Below are positions 8,677 through 15,499 of a DNA stretch of 64,000 nucleotides, piece after piece. Source of the DNA: Streptomyces tanashiensis (lineage in GTDB: Bacteria > Actinomycetota > Actinomycetes > Streptomycetales > Streptomycetaceae). The first letter of the stretch is position 1. The number at the start of each line of letters is the position of its first letter. The stretch is from contig NZ_BMRZ01000004.1 of NCBI RefSeq assembly GCF_014648895.1, positions 186,001-250,000 on the forward strand. The letters are read 5' to 3'. The notes under the pieces are model-generated. The model was given only the letters and a program-made list of their open reading frames with translations. It was not told where the DNA came from and made no database searches. Position numbers and translations under genes: made by a program.

Positions 8677-8680
8677 TCTC

Positions 8681-8724
8681 GGGTGTCCGGGGCCTCGGGT
8701 GTCCGGGGCCTCGGCTGTCCGGGG
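8681..8724. repeat. Short 16-bp tandem repeat
   Basis: GGGTGTCCGGGGCCTC occurs twice head-to-tail (8681-8696 and 8697-8712), followed by a third partial, degenerate copy. The remaining bases to 8814 are similar GC-rich low-complexity sequence. No gene is seen here. Confidence 0.6.
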
Positions 8725-8814
8725 GGCACCGGCGGCCGGGGGCGGCTCCGGCGTCCGTGGGGCGGCACGGGTGGCCGGGGGCACCGGCGTCCGGGGCCCT
8801 CCGGCATCCGGCCC

Positions 8815-9954
8815 TCAGCCGTGGACCGCCGCGAACCCCGCCCTCTTGTAGGTGCGCATCAGCAGCGCCGTCTCCGTCGACGTCACGCCCTCCAGACGGG
8901 CGAAGACCCGCGCCGTGAACTCCTGGAAGTCCCGGGTGTCGCGGTGGCTGGAGTACCCGAGCAGGCTCGTCCCGCCGCTCGTGACCACCAGATGGCGCAG
9001 GGCCGGTTCCCGCGCGAGCAGCCGGATCGCGGGATCGAGCTCCCGGTGCGGCACCCCGAGCCGGAACCGCGCCTCCACCGGATACCCCAGAACCGCCGGG
9101 TCGGCGTGCAGCCGCAGGTGCAGCACGTGCGAGGCCGTCAGCCGGGCCAGGCGCCGCCGCGCCGTCGTCTCGCCGACGCTCAGCTCCCGGGCGAGCCGGG
9201 TTGTCGACATACGGGCGTCGCGCCGGAGCAGCTCGACGAGCCGCCGGTCGAGCTCGTCCACGACCGGCGGCTCCGGGAGCGCCGTGCCCTCGATGGCGCG
9301 CCGCCGCACGTCCGTGGGCTCGTCGTCGTACGGTGCCCAGTCGCTGGCCGTGAGCAGCAGCCGGAGCACCACCGCCGAGTGGATGTCCACGACCCCGTCG
9401 AGCCGGCCGATGACCGTGTCCACGAGGGTGAGCAGCGCGTCGTGACCGGCCGCCTGGAGCTCGACGAACACGTCGAGGGCCCCGGTGGCGATCTCCACGG
9501 ACCGCGTCTCGTCCAGGGCGGCGAGGGTCAGCGCCACCTCGTGGACGCGGCCCGGCGCACACCGTACGGCGATCTCCGCCGTCACCCCCTCGTACTGGTA
9601 CTCGGGGATGAGCGCCGCCACGAACGCGACCCGCCCGTCCGCGGTCATCCGCTCCAGGCGCCGCGCGACGGTCCGCTCGTGCGCCCCGACGGCCGCGGCG
9701 ACCTCGGCGAACGGTGCGCGGGGGTCGCGGTGCAGGACCTTCAGGATCCCGTGGTCCAGCGCGTCCAGGCCGCCGCCGGGCGCGGCACCACCGGCACCCT
9801 CGCTCCGTGCACCGGCGACACCGCCACCCGCCGCGACACCGGAACCGCCGCCGGCCGCGATGCCGGCACCCGTCGAGACACCGGAACCGCCGGCCGCGAT
9901 GCCGGCACCGGCACCGGCACCGCCTCCGTGCCGCGTCGCCCCTTCCGTCGTCAT
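8815..9954 (-). CDS. Double Lrp/AsnC-family transcriptional regulator
   Basis: A 379-residue regulator with two Lrp/AsnC units in one chain. The first helix-turn-helix is at about 65-105 (LDHGILKVLHRDPRAPFAEVAAAVG) and the second at about 222-260 (LDRRLVELLRRDARMSTTRLARELSVG). Each is followed by a ligand-sensing RAM-like domain. The first ~55 residues are an unusual Gly/Ala-rich run encoded by imperfect tandem repeats. The ATG at 9954 has a very strong ribosome site (GGAGG, 4 bases). It is divergent from an MFS-M20 operon and probably controls it, perhaps in response to an amino acid or peptide-like compound. Standard Lrp proteins are about half this length. Confidence 0.87.
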   Translation of the reverse strand: MTTEGATRHGGGAGAGAGIAAGGSGVSTGAGIAAGGGSGVAAGGGVAGARSEGAGGAAPGGGLDALDHGILKVLHRDPRAPFAEVAAAVGAHERTVARRLERMTADGRVAFVAALIPEYQYEGVTAEIAVRCAPGRVHEVALTLAALDETRSVEIATGALDVFVELQAAGHDALLTLVDTVIGRLDGVVDIHSAVVLRLLLTASDWAPYDDEPTDVRRRAIEGTALPEPPVVDELDRRLVELLRRDARMSTTRLARELSVGETTARRRLARLTASHVLHLRLHADPAVLGYPVEARFRLGVPHRELDPAIRLLAREPALRHLVVTSGGTSLLGYSSHRDTRDFQEFTARVFARLEGVTSTETALLMRTYKRAGFAAVHG

Positions 9955-10194
9955 TCCGCCTCCTCTCCCGCCGGCCGCGTGCCCGCCCGATGGCGCCTCG
10001 CGCGATCCCCTCGTGCCCGAATCCGCCGTGGACACCCCACCCGTTGCCGCAATCGGCCGTCTTCACGGTCAACTCTTGCCCGAAGTGCGGTTCGCTCGCC
10101 ACATTGTGGTGCATCTTCCGCCCCCGTGCCCCACCCGCCGGGCGGCCCCCTTTCCCCATCGAGCCCACGCGGCCCTCCCGAAGAGGTAGTACGT

Positions 10195-11640
10195 ATGACG
10201 GACGCCGGTACCCGCACCGCCCCCGTACGAAGAAGAGCCGTACGCCCCGTGCCCGCCGGCGCGGTCATCGCCTCGGTCGTGCTCGTCGAGCTCTCCAGCG
10301 GCATCACCCAGGGCTTCCTCTCCCCGCTGCTCAAGGGCCTCACGGACACCTTGCAGGTCACCGCCGCCGACCTGAACTGGATCAGCATCGCGAACCTGCT
10401 CGCGAGCGTCGCGTTCACGCCGGTCCTCTCCCGCATGGGCGACCTCTACGGCCACCGCCGCCTGCTCCGCTGGAACCTCGCGATCGTCATCGCAGGCTCC
10501 GTCCTCGTCGGGCTGAGCCGCTCCTTCCCGGTGCTGCTCGCCGGCCAGATCCTCCAGGGCGCCATCGCGGGCTTCTTCCCGCTCCTCGTCGGCATCCTCC
10601 GCAACCGCCCCGACGGCGGCGACGCCGAGAGCCGCCGCGGCATCAGCCGCATGGTCGCCGCGCTCATCGGGGGCCTCACCCTCGGCCTGCTGTCCAGCGG
10701 CGTCGTCGCCGCGACCGTCGACAGCCCCACCGCCGCCCTCTGGGTGCCCGCCATCGGCGTGAGCGTCGCGCTGGCCCTGACCTGGCCCCTGCTCCCCGAG
10801 TCCGAGGACCGCCCCGGCGGCTCCGTGGACTGGGCCGGTGCGGTCCTGCTCTCCGTCGGTCTCGTCGCCCTGATGCTCGCCCTCGGTCTCGGCGGCACCC
10901 CCGGCTGGGAGTGGACCTCCGCCCGCACCCTCGTCACCCTGGTCGGCGGCGTGCTCGTCACCGCCCTGTGGGTGCTCGTGGAGCTCCGCACCGCCGAGCC
11001 CATGATCGACGTCCGGATGTTCGCCCGGCGCAACGTGGTCGTCGTCTCCGTCGTGACGCTCGCCTTCAGCTTCTGCATGCTGGGCCTTCAGGTCGCCCAC
11101 TCCGTCTTCCTCGGCACGAGCCCCGCAGAGACCGGGTACGGCTTCGGCTACGGGCCCGTCGCGATCGGCCTGGGGCTGCTCCCCAACCTCCTCGCGATGG
11201 CCCTCGGCGCGCTCGCCGCCCCCGCCGTCGCCGCCCGCGTCACCGACCGGCTCACCCTCGTCACCGGCTCCGCCCTCATGGCCGTCGGGTACGGCTTCGT
11301 CCTCGCCACGCACTCCTCGGCGCCGCTCTTCCTCCTCGGCACGGCGCTCGCCGGACTCGGCAACGGCTTCCTCCAGCACTCCACGCGCACGCTCGCCGTC
11401 GAGTCTGTCCCGCACGACCGGACCTCCGTCGGCTCCGGCATCAACGAGCTGATCATCAACGTCGGCGGCTCGCTCGGCGCCGCCGCGGTCCTCACCGTCT
11501 TCGCCGGGCACACCCCCGCCGGCCACACCCTGCCGGACCTCGGCGCCTACACCACCTCCTGGGTGCTGTGCGCGGTGATCTCGATCGCCGGCGGCGCCGC
11601 CTCCCTCCTCTACCGCACCCCGTCCAAGGACCTCCGATGA
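10195..11640 (+). CDS. MFS efflux transporter (DHA2-like)
   Basis: Membrane exporter of 481 residues with about 14 predicted helices. It has the MFS signature SRMGDLYGHRRLLR (about 79-92) and a GQILQGAIAGFFPLLVGILR motif. The stop codon overlaps the ATG of the next gene (ATGA), so it is translationally coupled to an M20 amidohydrolase. A double Lrp regulator is divergent. This arrangement suggests uptake or export of an N-acylated or peptide-like compound that the hydrolase cleaves. Direction of transport and substrate cannot be read from sequence. Confidence 0.85.
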   Translation: MTDAGTRTAPVRRRAVRPVPAGAVIASVVLVELSSGITQGFLSPLLKGLTDTLQVTAADLNWISIANLLASVAFTPVLSRMGDLYGHRRLLRWNLAIVIAGSVLVGLSRSFPVLLAGQILQGAIAGFFPLLVGILRNRPDGGDAESRRGISRMVAALIGGLTLGLLSSGVVAATVDSPTAALWVPAIGVSVALALTWPLLPESEDRPGGSVDWAGAVLLSVGLVALMLALGLGGTPGWEWTSARTLVTLVGGVLVTALWVLVELRTAEPMIDVRMFARRNVVVVSVVTLAFSFCMLGLQVAHSVFLGTSPAETGYGFGYGPVAIGLGLLPNLLAMALGALAAPAVAARVTDRLTLVTGSALMAVGYGFVLATHSSAPLFLLGTALAGLGNGFLQHSTRTLAVESVPHDRTSVGSGINELIINVGGSLGAAAVLTVFAGHTPAGHTLPDLGAYTTSWVLCAVISIAGGAASLLYRTPSKDLR

Positions 11641-12821
11641 CGACGATCACCGCCGCCCGCGACCACAGCCGGGCCGCCCTGACCCGCCATCGGGACGCGG
11701 TCATCGGGCTCAGCCACGCCCTGCACGCCGACCCCGAACTCGCCTACGAGGAGCACCGCGCGGCCCGCCGCATCACCGACCTCGTCGAGCGCGCCGGCTT
11801 CGACGTGACCCGCGAGGCGTACGGGCTGCCCACCGCCTTCCGGGCCACCGCCGGCACCGGCGACCTGGTCGTCGCGATCTGCGCGGAGTACGACGCGCTC
11901 CCGGGGATCGGTCACGCCTGCGGTCACAACGTCAACGGCTCGGCCTCCGTGGCCGCCGCCCTGGCCCTGGCGCCCCTCGCCGACGACCTCGGCCTCACCG
12001 TCGCGCTGCTCGGCACCCCCGCCGAGGAGTCGGGCGGCGGCAAGGTCGACATGCTCCGCGCCGGGGCCTTCGACGACGTGGCGGCCGCCATGATGGTGCA
12101 CGCCGCACCCCAGGACGCCGTGGGCCTCACCACCCTCGCCATCAGCAGCCTCTCCGTCGCGTACTCCGGGGTCCCCGCGCACGCCGCCGCGATGCCGCAC
12201 CGGGGCGTGAACGCCGCCGACGCGATGATGATCGCCCAGGTCGCGATCGCCGCCCACCGCCAGCAGATGATCCCCGGCGCCGTCGTCTCCGGAGTGGTCA
12301 CCTCGGCCGGCGACGCGGCGAACGTCATCCCGGACCGCGCCACCGCGACGTACGACGTCCGTGCCGGCACCAGCGAGGAACTCGCCGAGCTCCAGGCGCG
12401 GGTGCGGGCCTGCTTCGAGGCCGGAGCCCTCGCCACCGGCGCCGACCTCCTCCTGGAGACCGTCGGCAACGACTACGCCGACCTCCGCCAGGATCTCGCG
12501 ATGGGCCGGAGCTACCAGGCCGCCGCCGAGGCCCTCGGCCGCACCGTCCTTCCCGACGACCCCGGTCTGCGCGGCGGTTCGACCGACATGGGCAACGTCT
12601 CGCACGTCGTCCCGACGATCCATCCGTCCATCGGGTACGACTGCGGCGACACGATCATGCACCACCCGGACTTCACCCGGTACGGCACCACGGCCGCCGC
12701 CGACCGTGCCGTCCTCGACGGGGGCCTGGCGATGGCGTGGACGGCGATCGACCTGGCGGCCGACCCGGCCCAGCGCGAGCGGCTGCTCGCCCGCGTCGCC
12801 GCCCGCGCCGCCGCGAACTGA
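11637..12821 (+). CDS. M20-family metallo-amidohydrolase
   Basis: Cytoplasmic zinc-type hydrolase of the M20 / aminoacylase-like family (394 residues), of the AbgB-like subgroup acting on amide bonds of N-acyl or benzoyl amino acids. Metal-site motifs are visible: AEYDALPGIGHACGHN (about 84-99), TPAEESGGGK (about 126-135) with the general-base Glu pair, and a C-terminal HHPDF. The insertion between the two metal motifs is the dimerisation lid. The start overlaps the upstream MFS stop by 4 bases. Substrate unknown; the coupled transporter and Lrp regulator suggest an amino-acid conjugate. Confidence 0.86.
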   Translation: MTTITAARDHSRAALTRHRDAVIGLSHALHADPELAYEEHRAARRITDLVERAGFDVTREAYGLPTAFRATAGTGDLVVAICAEYDALPGIGHACGHNVNGSASVAAALALAPLADDLGLTVALLGTPAEESGGGKVDMLRAGAFDDVAAAMMVHAAPQDAVGLTTLAISSLSVAYSGVPAHAAAMPHRGVNAADAMMIAQVAIAAHRQQMIPGAVVSGVVTSAGDAANVIPDRATATYDVRAGTSEELAELQARVRACFEAGALATGADLLLETVGNDYADLRQDLAMGRSYQAAAEALGRTVLPDDPGLRGGSTDMGNVSHVVPTIHPSIGYDCGDTIMHHPDFTRYGTTAAADRAVLDGGLAMAWTAIDLAADPAQRERLLARVAARAAAN

Positions 12822-12839
12822 CCGCCGGAGGGCCGTGCC

Positions 12840-13796
12840 TCAGGCCGCCGCGTCCAGCCAGGGCCGGCGGCCGGGGCCGGCCGGGTGGGTACCCGTGACG
12901 GCCATGACCACCGAGTAGAGGCTGGTCTCGGCGGCGATGAAGAGGCGGTTGCGCTTGGCCCCGCCCCAGGAGATGTTGGCGACCGCCTCCGGGACGTTGA
13001 GTCGCCCGATCAGGGTGCCGTCGGGGTCGTAGCAGTGCACCCCGTCGTTCATCGCGGCGGCCCAGAGGCGGCCGTCGGCGTCGAAGCGGAGATTGTCGAA
13101 GCGGGCGTTCTCGCGGGCCGAGGCGTCGGCGAAGACCTTGCCGTCGGAGAGCGTGCCGTCCTCGCGCACGTCGAAGACCCGGATCAGGCCCGCGCGGGTG
13201 TCGGAGACGAACAGCCTGCTCTCGTCAGGGGAGAAGACGAGACCGTTCGGCGCGGCGAACCCGTCGGCCACCAGCCGCACTTCGCCGCTGTCCGGATCGA
13301 TCCGGTAGACGTTGTTCGCGCCGATCTCGCTCTCCGCGCGGTACCCCTCGTAGTCGCTCGTGATGCCGAAGTCCGGGTCGGAGAACCAGATCGAGCCGTC
13401 GGACCTCACCGCCGCGTCGTTCGGACTGTTCAGGCGCCTGCCCTGCCACCGGTCCGCGAGCACGGTGAGCGTTCCGTCGTGTTCGGTGCGGGTCACGCGC
13501 CGGTTGCCCTGCTCGCAGGAGATCAGCCGGCCCTCGCGGTCGAGGGTGTTGCCGTTGGTGTGCCCGGCGGAGCGGCGGAAGACGCCGACGGCGCCCGTCT
13601 CCTCGTCCCAGCGCAGCATCCGGTCGTTCGGGATGTCGCTCCAGACCAGCTGCCGCCAGGCGGGCAGATAGATCGGCCCCTCGGCCCAGCGGCAGCCCGT
13701 GTACAGGACCTCCAGCGCGTCGTCGCCGTTCATGCACCGTCCCGTGCGGAACCGCTCGTCGAACATCTCGTACAGCTCGGGGCGCTCGCCGCTCAT
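12840..13796 (-). CDS. SMP-30/gluconolactonase-family lactonase
   Basis: Predicted six-bladed beta-propeller hydrolase that opens sugar lactones or related lactones, 318 residues. Family hallmarks are EGPIYLPAWRQLVWSDIPNDRMLRW (the N-terminal metal Glu region), GNTLDREGRLISCEQGNRRV, LNSPNDAAVRSDGSIWFSDPDFGI with the metal-binding Asn/Asp, and PNGLVFSPDESRLFVSDT. The ATG at 13796 has GGAAGGG upstream. It stands alone, and an inverted repeat at 13837-13868 sits just upstream as a likely operator. It could equally be a gluconolactonase or an aldonolactonase. Confidence 0.88.
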   Translation of the reverse strand: MSGERPELYEMFDERFRTGRCMNGDDALEVLYTGCRWAEGPIYLPAWRQLVWSDIPNDRMLRWDEETGAVGVFRRSAGHTNGNTLDREGRLISCEQGNRRVTRTEHDGTLTVLADRWQGRRLNSPNDAAVRSDGSIWFSDPDFGITSDYEGYRAESEIGANNVYRIDPDSGEVRLVADGFAAPNGLVFSPDESRLFVSDTRAGLIRVFDVREDGTLSDGKVFADASARENARFDNLRFDADGRLWAAAMNDGVHCYDPDGTLIGRLNVPEAVANISWGGAKRNRLFIAAETSLYSVVMAVTGTHPAGPGRRPWLDAAA

Positions 13797-13836
13797 GGGG
13801 CCCTTCCCTTCCGACAGTCAGCACGTATGCCGAACC

Positions 13837-13868
13837 TGATCCTGCGTGAGATGAAGAATGCAGGATCA
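13837..13868. promoter_or_regulatory. Inverted repeat upstream of SMP-30 gene
   Basis: Perfect 9-bp arms TGATCCTGC and GCAGGATCA separated by 14 bases, 41-72 bp upstream of the lactonase start. It lies in an AT-richer pocket that should contain the promoter. It is probably an operator for a sugar-acid regulator encoded elsewhere. Confidence 0.5.
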
Positions 13869-13924
13869 TCTATGGTCCACACAAGAAGTCGCCGAACAGG
13901 GAGCCGTGGATCACATGCGCCGGG

Positions 13925-14737
13925 TCACCCCTCGTCCTCCTCCTCCACGGTGAACAGCGCCCCTTCCGGGTCCCGGACCACCACCCGCCGCTCGTCCTCG
14001 CCGCCCGAGGGCCGCACCCCGGCCCACTCGCCGCCCGGCACCACGGAACCGCCGTTCGCCACGACCGCCGCCCGCGCCGCCGCGAGATCGCGCACCCGGA
14101 ACCGGACCAGCCAGCGGGGCCGCGACTGGGGACTGGGCGAGGCGGATTCCACCGGACCGCTGTCGAGCCGGGCGACGGCCTCGCCGTCCCGCCGCAGCAC
14201 CACCCGGTCGTGCTCGTACGACACCTCGCTGGCGCCCGGGCTCCCGTCCGCCCAGCGGAGCACCCCGCCGTAGAACACGGCCGCGTCGAAGGCGTTGCGG
14301 GTGTGCAGCTCCAGCCAGGCCGGGGCCTGCCGCTCGCCGACGTGCCAGCGCGAGACCAGACGCCCCTCCCACACACCGAACAACGCGCCCTCCAGATCCG
14401 TCGCGAGCGCCGCCCGGCCCCGCGGCGGGTAGGCCAGCGGCCCCACGCCGACCGTGCCGCCACGCTCCCGGATCCGCGCCACCGCCGCGTCGGCGTCGTC
14501 CACGGCGAAGAACACCGTCCAGGCCACGGGCACAGCCATCTCCGCGGCCACCCCCGCGATCCCGGCCACCGGCACCCCGTCCCGCTCACCCACCACGTAC
14601 GCGTCGCCGAGGGCGCCCCGCCGGAAGGTCCACCCGAGCACCGCCCCGTAGAAGCGCCTCGCCGCCTCCAGATCGCGTGCGGACAGATTCAGCCAGCACG
14701 GCGCTCCCATCGCGTCCCCGGTCGTCGGCCCCGACAC
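13925..14737 (-). CDS. Tandem VOC (glyoxalase-fold) protein
   Basis: A 270-residue protein with two VOC domains: about 10-125 (WLNLSARDLEAARRFYGAVLGWTF ... DLEGALFGVWE) and about 135-265 (WLELHTRNAFDAAVFYGGVLRW ... DPEGALFTVEEED). Both keep the beta-alpha-beta pattern of the glyoxalase/bleomycin-resistance fold. The double layout resembles the actinobacterial CFP32-like group, whose role is not settled. The GTG at 14737 is preferred because GAGGAGG lies 8 bases upstream; a longer frame extends to 14818 and an ATG lies at residue 9. It diverges from the GNAT gene. Confidence 0.8.
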   Translation of the reverse strand: MSGPTTGDAMGAPCWLNLSARDLEAARRFYGAVLGWTFRRGALGDAYVVGERDGVPVAGIAGVAAEMAVPVAWTVFFAVDDADAAVARIRERGGTVGVGPLAYPPRGRAALATDLEGALFGVWEGRLVSRWHVGERQAPAWLELHTRNAFDAAVFYGGVLRWADGSPGASEVSYEHDRVVLRRDGEAVARLDSGPVESASPSPQSRPRWLVRFRVRDLAAARAAVVANGGSVVPGGEWAGVRPSGGEDERRVVVRDPEGALFTVEEEDEG

Positions 14738-14881
14738 CGGCACCACCTCCTCGTCGTCGTCCTGAGTCCCCTGAGTCCGTGCGCCCCTTCCCCGCCCCGC
14801 CGCACCGCAAGCGCGCACTCACCCACGTGCCGCCGACAACCACCCGCCCGGCCCCGCCGAAGGGCGCGATACCGTCCGGAG

Positions 14882-15499
14882 ATGCACCGCCCGCACATCA
14901 CCCTCCGCGAGACCCCGGCCGACGGGACCGCCCCGCTGCTGCTCCGCCCGTGGACCCACGAGGACGCGGCAGCGCTCGTGCGCCACCACCGGGACCCGCA
15001 GCTGCGGGCCTGGCTCGCCACCCACCTGGACACCACCGAGCAGGCCCGCGCCTGGGTCGACGCCCAGCACCGGGGATGGGCGGCCGGCACGAGGGCGGCG
15101 TTCGCCGTCGTCGAGGACCTCCCCGCTCTCCAGGCCCCCGTCGGCCACGTCGCCCTCACGGCCACGGAGCCGAGCGCGGGCACCGAGCCGGGGGCGCAGC
15201 CGTCCCCCGCCACCCCCGCCGCACCCGTACGGGCCGGCTACTGGACCGCCCCCGAGGCGCGCGGGCGCCGGATCGCGTCCCGGGCCCTGGTCCTCGCCGC
15301 CGGATGGGCGGCGGGCCCCGACAGCCCGTTCGTCGGGCGCACCCTGGAGCTCGTGCACGCCGTCGGGAACGAGGGGTCGTGCCGGACCGCCCTCGCCGGC
15401 GGCTTCGCCCTCAGCGGGACCCTCCCCGCCTCGCCCGCCCGGCCGCGTGCCCAGCACCTGCACACGGCAGCGGGTCAGCGACCCGCGCGGGAGGCGTAG
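14882..15499 (+). CDS. GNAT-family N-acetyltransferase
   Basis: A 205-residue acetyl-CoA-dependent transferase of the RimJ/RimL-like type. LLLRPWTHEDAAALVRHHRDPQLRAWL opens the fold, GYWTAPEARGRRIASRALVLAAGWA (about 118-142) is the acetyl-CoA-binding segment, and VHAVGNEGSCRTALAGGFALSGTL is the usual late strand. An Ala/Pro/Glu-rich insertion interrupts the middle (about 96-116). The last 25 bp overlap the 3' end of the converging flavoprotein gene. Substrate unknown. Confidence 0.8.
   Translation: MHRPHITLRETPADGTAPLLLRPWTHEDAAALVRHHRDPQLRAWLATHLDTTEQARAWVDAQHRGWAAGTRAAFAVVEDLPALQAPVGHVALTATEPSAGTEPGAQPSPATPAAPVRAGYWTAPEARGRRIASRALVLAAGWAAGPDSPFVGRTLELVHAVGNEGSCRTALAGGFALSGTLPASPARPRAQHLHTAAGQRPAREA

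Noticed and set aside
8681..8810. Short GC-rich repeats considered as a CRISPR-like array
   Set aside because: Units are 16 bp, directly adjacent without unique spacers, and degenerate quickly; no cas genes are present.
9781..9950. Tandem GGCACC/GCCGGC-rich repeats considered as a mobile or integron-type element
   Set aside because: They are in frame inside the Lrp-type gene and encode its Gly/Ala-rich head; no recombinase or terminal repeats are nearby.
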